Below are positions 43,327 through 52,968 of a DNA stretch of 61,311 bases, in pieces. This stretch comes from Burkholderia pseudomultivorans. Its GTDB lineage: Bacteria > Pseudomonadota > Gammaproteobacteria > Burkholderiales > Burkholderiaceae. The number at the start of each line of letters is the position of its first letter. The first letter of the stretch is position 1. Where the stretch lies: NCBI RefSeq assembly GCF_902499075.1, contig NZ_CABVPP010000047.1:1-61311 (forward strand), read 5' to 3'. Under the pieces are notes generated by a model. The model was not told the origin of the DNA, made no database searches, and saw only the letters and a list, made by a program, of their open reading frames with translations. Both the position numbers and the translations under genes were made by a program.

Positions 43327-44013
43327 TTACGCCGGTGCGCCGGTCGCGCCGCCGTGCGCGGCCGACCATTCGGCCGGCGCGTGCAGGAATTTCTCGACTT
43401 CGTCGAGCGTCTTGGTCTCGAAGTAGCCCGAAGCCTTCGCGACGCGCAGCACGTCCCACCACGTCGCCAGCGCGTGCAGGTCGACGTCGATGTCCTTCAG
43501 GACCGACACGCTTTCCTTGAAGATGTTGTAGTGGAACAGCACGAAGCAGTGGTTCACCGTCGCGCCCGCGGTGCGCAGCGCGTTGACGAAGTTGATCTTG
43601 CTGCGGCTGTCGGTCGTCAGGTCTTCGACCAGCAGCACGCGCGAGCCTTCTTCCAGATGGCCTTCGATCTGCGCGTTGCGGCCGAAACCCTTCGGCTTCT
43701 TGCGCACGTACTGCATCGGCACCATCATGCGGTCCGCGAGCCATGCCGCGAACGGGATGCCGGCCGTCTCGCCGCCCGCCACCGAGTCGATCTGCTCGAA
43801 GCCGACGTCGCGCATGATCGTCGTTTCAGCCATTTCCATCAGCGCACGGCGCACGCGCGGATACGAAATCAGCTTGCGGCAGTCGATATAGACGGGGCTC
43901 GCCCAGCCGGACGTGAAGATGAACGGTTTTTCGGCGTTGAAGTGCACCGCCTGCACTTCGAGCAGGATTTTGGCGGTCGTATCCGAGATCGACTGACGAT
44001 CGTAGCCTGTCAT
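43327..44013 (-). CDS. pyrE: Orotate phosphoribosyltransferase
   Basis: Pyrimidine biosynthesis enzyme joining orotate to PRPP to form OMP. The 228-aa protein has [63 protein letters not shown] and the PRPP loop [14 protein letters not shown]. This is the variant type with Glu-Asp in place of the Asp-Asp of E. coli PyrE. ATG at 44013 has AAGGA at good spacing; an ATG at 44019 touches that site. Monocistronic by terminators. Confidence 0.95.
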   Translation of the reverse strand: MTGYDRQSISDTTAKILLEVQAVHFNAEKPFIFTSGWASPVYIDCRKLISYPRVRRALMEMAETTIMRDVGFEQIDSVAGGETAGIPFAAWLADRMMVPMQYVRKKPKGFGRNAQIEGHLEEGSRVLLVEDLTTDSRSKINFVNALRTAGATVNHCFVLFHYNIFKESVSVLKDIDVDLHALATWWDVLRVAKASGYFETKTLDEVEKFLHAPAEWSAAHGGATGAPA

Positions 44014-44469
44014 GGGCATTCCTTGGGTGATGAGCGAGGAGCGGGCGCGGCCCGGTGGCGCAGCAGGGGAGCCCGCCAGGGGGCGGGGTGCGATCGGCGG
44101 GCCGATTGCATCGCTGCGCGCGTAGCCCGCAATTTTACCCGATTCAGGGCGGTTTTCGGCGGAATTCGCGCAGGTTCGCCCGGCCGCTCGCCACCGGTGA
44201 AACAAGCGGGCCGCCTGCGCCGGCAGGCTGATGGCGGGCATGCCGTGCCGCAGCAACGCGCGTCATCCACGGGGGTGTACACTAAGCGACCCTTAGAAAT
44301 CGTTCCGTACTTTGCATCTCCTTCTTGCCACCCGCCAAGGTTCGATGGCGTGCCGATCCGGCGCGTCGCGGCCGTCTCGCAGTCGATTATCCGTTCGATT
44401 CAAGCAGACGCGGCTCGAGGTGCTGTGTACCGGGTCGTCACAATTCCGTAAGTCGCTCGCAGGTCAATC
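44014..44469. other. 456-base region between pyrE and maeB
   Basis: Promoters for the leftward pyrE and the rightward maeB must lie here. TACACT at 44278-44283 could be a -10 for maeB. No pyrimidine-attenuator hairpin or gene is evident. Confidence 0.4.
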
Positions 44470-46740
44470 ATGGACGAACAACTGAAACAGGCCGCACTCG
44501 CCTATCACCAGAACCCGAAACCCGGCAAGATTTCGGTCACGCCGACCAAGCCGCTGTCGAACCAGCTCGATCTGTCGCTCGCGTATTCGCCCGGCGTCGC
44601 GGCCGCGTGCGAGGCGATCCACGCCGATCCGCTCGACGCGCAGAAGTACACGTCGCGCGGCAACCTCGTCGGCGTCGTGACCAACGGCACCGCCGTGCTC
44701 GGCCTCGGCAACATCGGCCCGCTCGCCGCGAAGCCGGTGATGGAAGGCAAGGGCTGCCTGTTCAAGAAGTTCGCGGGCATCGACGTGTTCGACATCGAAC
44801 TGTCGGAGTCCGACCCCGACAAGCTCGTCGAGGCGATCGCGATGCTCGAGCCGACGCTCGGCGGCATCAACCTCGAGGACATCAAGGCGCCGGAGTGCTT
44901 CTACATCGAGCAGAAGCTGCGCGAGCGCATGAAGATCCCCGTCTTCCACGACGACCAGCACGGCACCGCGATCATCGCGTCGGCCGCGATCCTGAACGGC
45001 CTGAAGGTGGTCGGCAAGAAGCTGTCCGACGTGAAGCTCGTGTGCTCGGGCGCCGGCGCCGCGGCGATCGCGTGCCTGGACCTGCTGGTGAACCTCGGCC
45101 TGACGAAGTCGAACATCCTCGTCGCCGATTCGAAGGGCGTGATCTACGAAGGCCGCGGCAATCTCGACCCGTCGAAGCAGCGCTACGCGGCGACCACCGA
45201 CGCGCGCTCGCTGGCCGACGCGATCCACGGGGCCGACGTGTTCCTCGGCTGCTCGAGCGCGGGCGTGCTGAAGCAGGACATGGTCAAGACGATGGCCGAC
45301 AAGCCGCTGATCCTGGCGCTCGCGAACCCGGAACCGGAAATCCGCCCGGAAGACGCGAAGGCCGTGCGCCCGGACGCGATCGTCGCGACCGGACGTTCGG
45401 ACTACCCGAACCAGGTCAACAACGTGCTGTGCTTCCCGTTCATCTTCCGCGGTGCGCTCGACGTCGGCGCGACGACGATCACCGAAGAGATGAAGCTCGC
45501 CTGCGTGCGCGCGATCGCCGAGCTGGCCGAGGAAACCGACCAGAGCGAGGAGGTCGCCAAGGCCTATGAAGGCCACTCGCTCGAATTCGGGCCGGAATAC
45601 CTGATTCCGAAGCCGTTCGATCCGCGCCTGATCATCAAGATCGCGCCGGCCGTGGCCCAGGCCGCAATGGATTCGGGCGTCGCCACGCGTCCGATCCAGG
45701 ACATGGACGCGTACCGCGAGCAGCTCGGCGCGACCGTCTACCGCACCGGCATGGTGATGCGCCCGGTGTTCGCGACCGCGAAGAAGGCCGAAGCCCGCAT
45801 CGTGTTCGCCGAGGGCGAGGACGAGCGCGTGCTGCGCGCCGCGCAGTTCGTGCTGCTCGAGAAGATCGCGAAGCCGATCATCATCGGCCGTCCGTCGGTC
45901 GTCGAGATGCGTCTCGCGAAGATCGGCTCGAAGCTGAAGGCCGGCGTCGATTTCGAGATCGTCAATCCGGAAGACGACACGCGCTACCACCGCTACTGGC
46001 AGGCGTACCACGAGATCGGTGCGCGCGACGGCGTGACGCCGGAAGTCGCGAAGGCCGCGCTGCGCAAGTTCAACACGCTGATCGGCGCGATGCTCGTGCA
46101 CCTGGGCGACGCGGACGGGATGATCTGCGGGATGATCGACACGTACCACAGCCACCTGAAGTTCATCGAGCAGGTGCTGGGCCGCGCGAAGGGCGCCGAG
46201 CACTTCGCGGCGATGAACCTGCTGATGCTGCCGGGCCGCAACCTGTTCGTGTGCGACACGTACGTGAACGAACTGCCGAGCGCCGAACAGCTCGCCGACA
46301 TGACGATCCAGGCCGCGGCCGAGATCGAGCGCTTCGGCATCGTGCCGAAGGCCGCGCTGCTGTCGAACTCGAACTTCGGCAGCGCGCCGTCGGCGTCGTC
46401 GCGCCGGATGGCCGACGCCCGCAAGCTGATCGTCGAGCGCGCACCGGAGCTGGAAGTCGACGGCGAAATGCACGGCGACGCGGCGCTGTCCGAAGCGGTC
46501 CGCAAGGCCGCGTTCCCGGGCACCACGCTGTCGGGCGAAGCGAACCTGCTGATCATGCCGAACGTCGAAGCGGCGAACATCGCGTACAACCTGCTGAAGA
46601 TGGTCGGCGGCGAAGGCGTGACGGTCGGCCCGTTCCTGCTCGGCGCGGCCAAGCCGGTCCACATCCTGACGCCGGCCGCGACCGTGCGCCGGATCATCAA
46701 CATGACGGCCGTTGCCGCCGCGAACGTGAACACGAAGTAA
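44470..46740 (+). CDS. maeB: NADP-dependent malic enzyme with PTA-like C-terminus
   Basis: Decarboxylates malate to pyruvate with reduction of NADP. The 756-aa protein combines a malic-enzyme half (residues 1-430: [57 protein letters not shown]) with a phosphotransacetylase-like half (from about 440: [52 protein letters not shown]). The latter is regulatory (acetyl-CoA) in known MaeB. Catalytic Tyr, Lys and acidic metal ligands are in place. Both flanks have strong terminators. Confidence 0.96.
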   Translation: MDEQLKQAALAYHQNPKPGKISVTPTKPLSNQLDLSLAYSPGVAAACEAIHADPLDAQKYTSRGNLVGVVTNGTAVLGLGNIGPLAAKPVMEGKGCLFKKFAGIDVFDIELSESDPDKLVEAIAMLEPTLGGINLEDIKAPECFYIEQKLRERMKIPVFHDDQHGTAIIASAAILNGLKVVGKKLSDVKLVCSGAGAAAIACLDLLVNLGLTKSNILVADSKGVIYEGRGNLDPSKQRYAATTDARSLADAIHGADVFLGCSSAGVLKQDMVKTMADKPLILALANPEPEIRPEDAKAVRPDAIVATGRSDYPNQVNNVLCFPFIFRGALDVGATTITEEMKLACVRAIAELAEETDQSEEVAKAYEGHSLEFGPEYLIPKPFDPRLIIKIAPAVAQAAMDSGVATRPIQDMDAYREQLGATVYRTGMVMRPVFATAKKAEARIVFAEGEDERVLRAAQFVLLEKIAKPIIIGRPSVVEMRLAKIGSKLKAGVDFEIVNPEDDTRYHRYWQAYHEIGARDGVTPEVAKAALRKFNTLIGAMLVHLGDADGMICGMIDTYHSHLKFIEQVLGRAKGAEHFAAMNLLMLPGRNLFVCDTYVNELPSAEQLADMTIQAAAEIERFGIVPKAALLSNSNFGSAPSASSRRMADARKLIVERAPELEVDGEMHGDAALSEAVRKAAFPGTTLSGEANLLIMPNVEAANIAYNLLKMVGGEGVTVGPFLLGAAKPVHILTPAATVRRIINMTAVAAANVNTK

Positions 46741-46776
46741 GCGTCCGCGTGTGCCGCGCTCTCTGCGCGGCGCAAC

Positions 46777-46814
46777 AAAAAAGCCACGGAACCCTGGGTT
46801 CCGTGGCTTTTTTT
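46777..46814 (+). terminator. Bidirectional terminator between maeB and the indolepyruvate oxidoreductase
   Basis: Long perfect stem AAAAAAGCCACGGAACCC/GGGTTCCGTGGCTTTTTT, flanked by A- and T-runs; stops both converging transcripts. Confidence 0.93.
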
Positions 46815-46881
46815 ATCGCGATGCGTCAGTACGGCAAGCAGGGCGGACGTCCGGACCGAGAGCGCCCGCCGCGCGTCGCGG

Positions 46882-49800
46882 CTACGCGACCTGCTGGCGC
46901 GTCTGGCCGCCCGTCGGCGAACGCCATTGCGCGAGCAGCGTGTTCCACTTCACGCGTACCGCGCGCAGGTTGTTCTCCTTCACGTGGCCGTAGCCGCGGA
47001 TGCCGTCCGGCAGCGCCGCCAGTTCGAGCGCGAGCGGGCGGTTGGCTGCGTTCAGCTTCGCCAGCACCTCGTCGATCAGCGCCTGGTACTCGCCGATCAG
47101 CGCGCGCTCGGTGCGACGCTCCTCGGTGCGGCCGAACGGATCGAGGCCGGTGCCGCGCAGGAACTTCGCTTTCGCGAGCAGCCGGAACGCCGGCATCATC
47201 CACGGGCCGTACGCCTTCTTCACCAGATGGCCGTGCGCGTCCTTCTTCGCGAGCAGCGGCGGCGCGAGGTGGAACTTCAGCTTCCAGTCGCCTTCGAACT
47301 GCGCGGACAGGCGCGCGAGGAACGCCGGGTCGGACTGCAGCCGTGCGACCTCGTATTCGTCCTTGTATGCCATCAGCTTGAACAAGTTGCGCGCGACCGC
47401 CTCGGTCAGCGGCTCCTGCATGTCGCCGTCCGACAGCGCGCGCTCGGCCGCGCGCACCTTGTCGACGAATGCCGCATAGCGCGCCGCGTACGCGGCGTTT
47501 TGGTACGCGGTCAGGAATTCGACACGCTTCGCGATCAGCGCATCGACCGCCTTCTTCGTGTGCAGCGCGATCACCGTCGCGCCCTGCGCGGGACGCGCGT
47601 CGCCGGCCGCGGCCTGCTGCACGCTCGCGAGATCGTGTGCGGCGCGACGGCCCCAGTCGAACGCGGCGCGGTTCTTTTCCACCGACACCGCGTTCAGCTC
47701 GATCGCGCGTTCGAGCGACGCGAGCGTCAGCGGCAGCCAGCCCTTTTGCCACGCGTAGCCGAGCACGAACGGGTTCGTGTAGATCGCGTCGCCGAGCAGT
47801 GCGACCGCGAAGCGGTTCGCATCGACGAAGTCGACGCGGTCGCCGGCCGCCGCGCGGATGTCGCGTTCGGCGGACGAGCCCGGGAACGCCCAGTTCGGGT
47901 TCTTGATGAACTCGGCGGTCGGCGTCTGCGCGCTGTTGACGACCACGCGCGTCGCGTCGTGCCGCATCCGCGACGTGCACTCGTCGCCGGCCGTGACGAT
48001 CGCGTCGCAGCCGATCACGAGATCCGCTTCGCCCATCGCGATCCGCGTCGCGTGGATGTCGGTCGGCGCATGCGAGATCTGCACGTGGCTCATCACGGCG
48101 CCGCCCTTCTGCGCGAGGCCGGTCACGTCGAGCACGGTCACGCCCTTGTTTTCCAGGTGGGCGGCCATCCCGAGCAGCGCGCCGATCGTCACGACGCCGG
48201 TGCCGCCGACGCCGGTGACGAGCACGCCGTACGCGCGTTCGATTGCCGGCAGCATCGGCTCGGGGATCGGCGGCAGTGCGCTGCCGTCGACCGAAACCGC
48301 CTTCGGCTTCTTCAACTGGCCGCCTTCGACCGTGACGAAGCTCGGACAGAAGCCCTTCACGCACGAGAAGTCCTTGTTGCAGCTCGACTGGTTGATCTGG
48401 CGCTTCGTGCCGAATTCGGTTTCCAGCGGCTCGACCGACAGGCAGTTCGACTGCACCGAGCAGTCGCCGCAGCCTTCGCACACCGCATCGTTGATCACGA
48501 CGCGCTTGGCCGGGTCCGGATACGCGCCGCGCTTGCGGCGGCGGCGCTTTTCGGTCGCGCAGGTCTGGTCGTAGATCAGGATCGTCGTGCCTTCGATCTC
48601 GCGCAGCTCGCGCTGCACGTCGTCGAGCTGGTCGCGATGATGGATCGTCACGCCCGGCGCGAGCAGCGCCTTCTTGTCGTCGTATTTTTCGGGCTCGTCG
48701 GTGACGATCACGATTTTTTTCGCGCCTTCGGACGCGAGCTGGTGCGTGATCTGCGGCACGGTCAGCACGCCGTCGACCGGCTGGCCGCCCGTCATCGCGA
48801 CCGCATCGTTGTACAGGATCTTGTACGTGATGTTCGCCTTCGACGAGATCGCCGCGCGCACCGCCAGCAGGCCCGAGTGGAAGTAGGTGCCGTCGCCGAG
48901 GTTCGCGAACACGTGCTTTTCGTCGGTGAACGGCGCCTGGCCGATCCACGGCACGCCTTCGCCGCCCATCTGGCTGAAGGTGCTCGTGTTGCGGTCCATC
49001 CACACGGTCATGTAGTGGCAGCCGATGCCGGCGATCGCGCGCGAGCCTTCCGGCACATTGGTCGAGGTGTTGTGCGGGCAGCCCGAGCAGAACCACGGCT
49101 TGCGCTCGGTCTGCACGTGCGGCTTCGCGAGCGCCATTTCCTTCGCGTTGATCACGGCGATGCGCGCGGCGATGCGCGCGCGAACGTCCGACGGCAGCTC
49201 GAACTTGTCGAGGCGCGTCGCGATCGCCTTCGCGATGATCGCGGGCGACAGCTCGTAGTGCGCGGGCAGCAGCCAGTTGCCCATCGGCACCGACCATTCG
49301 CCGCCGGCGCCGTCCTTCTCGTCGAACTTGCCGTACACGCGCGGGCGCTGCGCGTCCGGCCAGTTGTACAGCTCTTCCTTGATCGCGTATTCGAGGATCT
49401 GGCGCTTTTCCTCGACGACCAGGATTTCGTCGAGGCCGCGTGCGAACGCCTGCGCGCCCTGCGCTTCGAGCGGCCAGACGCAGCCGACCTTGTAGAGCCG
49501 GATGCCGATCCGCGCGCAGGTCTCGTCGTCGAGGCCGAGGTCGGTCAGCGCCTGGCGCACGTCGAGGTACGCCTTGCCGCCCGTCATGATCCCGAAGCGC
49601 GCGTTCGGCGAATCGATCTCGATGCGGTCGAGCTTGTTCGCGCGCACGTAGGCGAGCGCCGCGTACCACTTGTAGTCGAGCAGCCGTGCTTCCTGCACGA
49701 GCGGCGGGTCGGGCCAGCGGATGTTCAGGCCGCCTTCAGGCAGGACGAAATCGGTCGGCAGCACGATCTCGGTGCGATGCGGGTCGATATCGACCGATGC

Positions 49801-50469
49801 CGACGATTCGACGACGTCGGTCACGCACTTGAGCGCGACCCACAGGCCCGAATAGCGGCTCATCGCCCAGCCATGCAGGCCGAAATCGAGATATTCCTGC
49901 ACGTTGGACGGGAACAGCACCGGCAGCCCGCAGGCCTTGAAGATGTGCTCGGACTGGTGCGCGAGCGTCGACGATTTCGCCGCGTGGTCGTCGCCGGCGA
50001 GCACCAGCACGCCGCCGTGCTTCGACGAGCCGGCCGAATTCGCGTGCTTGAAGACGTCGCCGGTGCGATCGACGCCCGGGCCCTTGCCGTACCACATGCC
50101 GAACACGCCGTCGTACTTCGCGCCGGGATACAGGTTCACCTGCTGCGAGCCCCACACGGCGGTCGCGGCGAGATCTTCGTTGAGGCCGGGCTGGAAGACG
50201 ATCTGATGGGCGGCCAGGTGCTGCTTGGCCTTCCACAGCGACAGGTCGAGGCCGCCGAGCGGCGAGCCGCGATAGCCGGAGATGAAGCCGGCCGTGTTGA
50301 GGCCGGCGGCGCGGTCGCGTTCCTGCTGGAGCATCGGCAGGCGCACGAGGGCCTGGATGCCGCTCATGTACGCGCGGCCGCGTTCGAGCGTGTATTTGTC
50401 GTCAAGCGTGACGGACTTCAGCGCGGCTTCGAGCGATGCGCGTTGGCCTGCGTCTAGCGGGGCATTCAT
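46882..50469 (-). CDS. Indolepyruvate ferredoxin oxidoreductase, fused subunits
   Basis: A 1195-aa TPP and Fe-S enzyme that oxidatively decarboxylates aryl-2-oxoacids to aryl-acetyl-CoA. Domains in order: Pyr/alpha-type part (GFISGYRGSPLGGLDLSLW), TPP-binding part (FCSGCPHNTSTNVPEGSRAIAGIGCHYMTVWMDR), a 4Fe-4S cluster (CEGCGDCSVQSNCLS with NQSSCNKDFSCVKGFCPSF), then a gamma-type domain (GVLVTGVGGTGVVTIGALLGMAAHLE) and a C-terminal part. This single-chain form is the type common in beta-proteobacteria. The ATG at 50469 is preceded by GAGGAGAC. It makes chemical sense beside paa and hpd. Confidence 0.93.
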   Translation of the reverse strand: MNAPLDAGQRASLEAALKSVTLDDKYTLERGRAYMSGIQALVRLPMLQQERDRAAGLNTAGFISGYRGSPLGGLDLSLWKAKQHLAAHQIVFQPGLNEDLAATAVWGSQQVNLYPGAKYDGVFGMWYGKGPGVDRTGDVFKHANSAGSSKHGGVLVLAGDDHAAKSSTLAHQSEHIFKACGLPVLFPSNVQEYLDFGLHGWAMSRYSGLWVALKCVTDVVESSASVDIDPHRTEIVLPTDFVLPEGGLNIRWPDPPLVQEARLLDYKWYAALAYVRANKLDRIEIDSPNARFGIMTGGKAYLDVRQALTDLGLDDETCARIGIRLYKVGCVWPLEAQGAQAFARGLDEILVVEEKRQILEYAIKEELYNWPDAQRPRVYGKFDEKDGAGGEWSVPMGNWLLPAHYELSPAIIAKAIATRLDKFELPSDVRARIAARIAVINAKEMALAKPHVQTERKPWFCSGCPHNTSTNVPEGSRAIAGIGCHYMTVWMDRNTSTFSQMGGEGVPWIGQAPFTDEKHVFANLGDGTYFHSGLLAVRAAISSKANITYKILYNDAVAMTGGQPVDGVLTVPQITHQLASEGAKKIVIVTDEPEKYDDKKALLAPGVTIHHRDQLDDVQRELREIEGTTILIYDQTCATEKRRRRKRGAYPDPAKRVVINDAVCEGCGDCSVQSNCLSVEPLETEFGTKRQINQSSCNKDFSCVKGFCPSFVTVEGGQLKKPKAVSVDGSALPPIPEPMLPAIERAYGVLVTGVGGTGVVTIGALLGMAAHLENKGVTVLDVTGLAQKGGAVMSHVQISHAPTDIHATRIAMGEADLVIGCDAIVTAGDECTSRMRHDATRVVVNSAQTPTAEFIKNPNWAFPGSSAERDIRAAAGDRVDFVDANRFAVALLGDAIYTNPFVLGYAWQKGWLPLTLASLERAIELNAVSVEKNRAAFDWGRRAAHDLASVQQAAAGDARPAQGATVIALHTKKAVDALIAKRVEFLTAYQNAAYAARYAAFVDKVRAAERALSDGDMQEPLTEAVARNLFKLMAYKDEYEVARLQSDPAFLARLSAQFEGDWKLKFHLAPPLLAKKDAHGHLVKKAYGPWMMPAFRLLAKAKFLRGTGLDPFGRTEERRTERALIGEYQALIDEVLAKLNAANRPLALELAALPDGIRGYGHVKENNLRAVRVKWNTLLAQWRSPTGGQTRQQVA

Positions 50470-50790
50470 TAACAGTCTCCTCCACCCACAGTTTGGGATC
50501 ACCAAAACTTCGATTGCTTCGGCATCTTGTGGACGCGTCGGCAGTGGCCGGCATATTGGCCGGTTTTCAGTGATGGTAGCACTGGGATAAACCCGCCGCG
50601 TGCGGACAAAATTACTGCGGTGCAGCACCGCAGGCGCCAGGGGCGGCGCGTTACAGCATGTAAAAGCATGTAAAGCTGGCCCCATCTGCTAGCAAATGCC
50701 GTTAATCTTGTCGGCCTGCCGGAGGTGCCCGATCGTATCGATTTGTTTCGACGCGGCCGGGGAGGCGCCGGCAGTTTTACAGGAGGTGCA
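50470..50790. promoter_or_regulatory. Divergent control region before the small peptide gene
   Basis: Has the perfect 19-base palindrome CTGCGGTGCAGCACCGCAG at 50615-50633 and the tandem 10-base direct repeat AGCATGTAAA (50655-50664, 50665-50674). The palindrome is about 145 bases before the leftward oxidoreductase and 160 before the rightward small gene. Candidate regulatory sites; no gene supported. Confidence 0.6.
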
Positions 50791-50985
50791 ATGAACACAC
50801 GCCATATCCAGAGTTTCCTGATCGTGTCCGCGGCGTTTTTCTCGATGACCGGCCCGGTGCGCGCGCAAGGCGCGAGCGCCCTGGCGGCAGCCGGCTCGCA
50901 GATGCGCCAGATCGCGGCGGCACAGGACGCCGACGCGCAGCCGTCCGTCGCGCGCGTCGCCGCGCCGAAGGCGAACGTGCGTTGA
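50791..50985 (+). CDS. Small exported peptide of unknown function
   Basis: A 64-aa protein with an N-terminal Sec-type hydrophobic segment (IQSFLIVSAAFFSMTGPVRAQ; cleavage predicted after about residue 25) and an Ala/Gln-rich short mature tail ending KANVR. It has a very strong AGGAGG ribosome site and a terminator immediately after, so it looks like a real gene. I do not recognise the family. A periplasmic role is inferred. Confidence 0.65.
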   Translation: MNTRHIQSFLIVSAAFFSMTGPVRAQGASALAAAGSQMRQIAAAQDADAQPSVARVAAPKANVR

Positions 50986-51021
50986 TCCGGTCGCGCGGCC
51001 GGCCGGTCGCGCCGAAATGAC

Positions 51022-51055
51022 AAAAGGGCGGGAATCCTGCGATTCCCGCCCTTTT
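51022..51055. terminator. Bidirectional terminator before hpd
   Basis: Stem AAAGGGCGGGAATC/GATTCCCGCCCTTT with loop CTGC and T-run; works for both the small gene and the leftward hpd. Confidence 0.93.
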
Positions 51056-51092
51056 TCTTTGTGCCGTCGACGCGGCGAACGCCCGCGATGCG

Positions 51093-52190
51093 TCAGGCCT
51101 TGTCCTGCACGACGCCGCGGCGGATCTGGTCGAGTTCGATCGATTCGAACAGCGCCTTGAAGTTGCCTTCGCCGAAGCCCTGGTTGCCCTTGCGCTGAAT
51201 GATCTCGAAGAAGATCGGCCCGATCTGGTTCTCGGTGAAGATCTGCAGCAGCAGGTCGTCGCGCGCGCCGTCGATCAGGATCTTGCGCTTCTTCAGTTCT
51301 TCCAGCGATTCGCCGTGGTTCGGCACGCGGCGGTCGACCAGCTCGTAATAGGTGTCGATCGTGTCGAGCAGTTTCACTTCCTTGCTGCGCAGGCCGTCGA
51401 CCGCACCGTAGATGTCGTTCGTGCCGAGCGCGATGTGCTGGATCCCTTCGCCGTGGTATGCGTCGAGGTATTCCTGGATCTGGCCGGCCGTGTCCGAGCC
51501 TTCCTCGTTGATCGGGATGCGGATCTTGCCGCACGGCGACGTCATCGCCTTCGACTTCACGCCCGTGACCTTGCCTTCGATGTCGAAGTAGCGCACTTCG
51601 CGGAAGTTGAACAGGCGCTCGTAGAACTCAGCCCATTCCTGCATGCGGCCGCGATGCACGTTGTGCGTCAGGTGGTCGATGTAGGTGAGGCCGTGGCCGG
51701 CCGGGTTCGGATTCGCGCCCGGGATCGGCTCGAAGTCGACGTCGTAGATGCTGATGTCGCCGATCGCGCCCGGCTGCGCGCCGTTCTTGCCGCGCCAGCG
51801 GTCGACGAAGTAGATCAGCGAATCGCCGATGCCCTTGATCGCCGGGATGTTCAGCTCCATCGGGCCGGTCTTGTTGTCGAAGCCCCACGCGCCGAGTTCG
51901 AGCGCGTGCTTGTACGCTTTCGCGGCGTCCTGCACGCGGAACGCGATCGCGCAGATCGACGGGCCGTGCAGCCGCGCGAAGCGCTGCGCGAACGAATCGG
52001 GTTCGGCGTTGATGATGAAGTTGATGTCGCCCTGGCGGTAGACCGTCACGTCCTTGTGGCGGTGGCGCGCGATCGCGGTGAAACCCATCCGTTCGAACAA
52101 TTGTCCGAGCGCTTTCGGGTCCGGCGCCGTGTATTCGATGAATTCGAAGCCGTCGGTGCCGACGGGATTGTCCCAGTTGGGGATCTGCAT
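51093..52190 (-). CDS. hpd: 4-hydroxyphenylpyruvate dioxygenase
   Basis: Fe(II) enzyme converting 4-hydroxyphenylpyruvate to homogentisate in tyrosine breakdown. The 365-aa protein is a two-domain vicinal-oxygen-chelate fold. Metal ligands lie in YIDHLTHNVHRGRM (first His), GIQHIALGTNDI (second His) and FFEIIQRKG (Glu). The C-terminal GFGEGNFKALFESIE helix is typical. The ATG at 52190 follows AGGAGACA; longer frames have no merit. Divergent from an Lrp gene 200 bases away, a common pairing that suggests direct control. Confidence 0.97.
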   Translation of the reverse strand: MQIPNWDNPVGTDGFEFIEYTAPDPKALGQLFERMGFTAIARHRHKDVTVYRQGDINFIINAEPDSFAQRFARLHGPSICAIAFRVQDAAKAYKHALELGAWGFDNKTGPMELNIPAIKGIGDSLIYFVDRWRGKNGAQPGAIGDISIYDVDFEPIPGANPNPAGHGLTYIDHLTHNVHRGRMQEWAEFYERLFNFREVRYFDIEGKVTGVKSKAMTSPCGKIRIPINEEGSDTAGQIQEYLDAYHGEGIQHIALGTNDIYGAVDGLRSKEVKLLDTIDTYYELVDRRVPNHGESLEELKKRKILIDGARDDLLLQIFTENQIGPIFFEIIQRKGNQGFGEGNFKALFESIELDQIRRGVVQDKA

Positions 52191-52390
52191 GCTCTGTCTC
52201 CTGAGTCGGCCGGGGCGAGGCGAAAACGCCGCCGGTCCCATGTCGAGGGTGATGCGCGGCGACGCGCGCAACGAATGAGTCCGTGCGACAAAGTGTAGCG
52301 GGCGACGGTGAGCGGAAACTTGCGAATTTGATCGTCCGTGCCTACGATGGCGCAATTTCCAGCCTTGAAACAACCTTATGAGGGCAGAAG

Positions 52391-52915
52391 ATGGCGCAAG
52401 CCGAATTGGATGCCATTGACCGGCGGATCCTGGCGATTCTTCAGGAGAACGGCCGCCTGTCGAACCAGGAGATCGCCGAGCGCGTGAACCTGTCGCCGAG
52501 CCCGTGCCTGCGGCGGATCCGGCGGCTCGAGGAGATCGGCGTGATCACCGGTTACGTCGCGCTGCTGAACCCGCAGAAGCTCGGGCTCGACCTGCTCGCA
52601 TACGTGAGCGTGCGGCTCGAAAAGCGTGGCGGCGTCGTGCCGGTGCGCGTCGACGAAACCTCGGCGCGCGCGGGCGCGACCCATGCGGAACTGTTTCGCG
52701 CGGCCGTGCAGGCGTGGCCGGAGGTGGTCGCGTGCCACGCGATGACGGGCGACATGGATTATCTGCTGCGCGTGCAGGTCGAGGACATGGCGCATTTCTC
52801 CCGCTTCGTGCAGGAGCATCTGCTGCACCATCCGTCGGTGATCGACGTGAAGACGAGCTTTTCGCTCGAATGCTTCAAGGAGACGACGGCGCTGCCGATC
52901 CGGTCGGTGCGCTAG
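52391..52915 (+). CDS. Lrp/AsnC family regulator, probable hpd activator
   Basis: A 174-aa regulator with HTH (residues 6-50: LDAIDRRILAILQENGRLSNQEIAERVNLSPSPCLRRIRRLE) and a C-terminal RAM domain including ACHAMTGDMDYLLRVQVEDMAHFSRFVQEHLLHHPSVIDVKTSF. A 20-residue insert near residue 80 (VVPVRVDETSARAGATHA) is longer than in most Lrps. Divergent from hpd, so it likely senses an aromatic amino acid or ketoacid. ATG at 52391. Confidence 0.9.
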   Translation: MAQAELDAIDRRILAILQENGRLSNQEIAERVNLSPSPCLRRIRRLEEIGVITGYVALLNPQKLGLDLLAYVSVRLEKRGGVVPVRVDETSARAGATHAELFRAAVQAWPEVVACHAMTGDMDYLLRVQVEDMAHFSRFVQEHLLHHPSVIDVKTSFSLECFKETTALPIRSVR

Positions 52916-52933
52916 CGGGGAGGCGGGGGGAGA

Positions 52934-52960
52934 GGCCGGACGCCTTCGGGGCGTCCGGCT
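52934..52960. terminator. UUCG-loop hairpin between lrp and the GNAT gene
   Basis: GCCGGACGCC/GGGCGTCCGGC with a TTCG tetraloop between convergent genes. No T-run, so terminator strength is uncertain. Confidence 0.55.
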
Positions 52961-52968
52961 GGCCGACA

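Noticed and set aside
46927-50457. 1176-aa rightward open frame opposite the indolepyruvate oxidoreductase
   Set aside because: Antisense shadow of an enzyme with clear motifs; no independent support.
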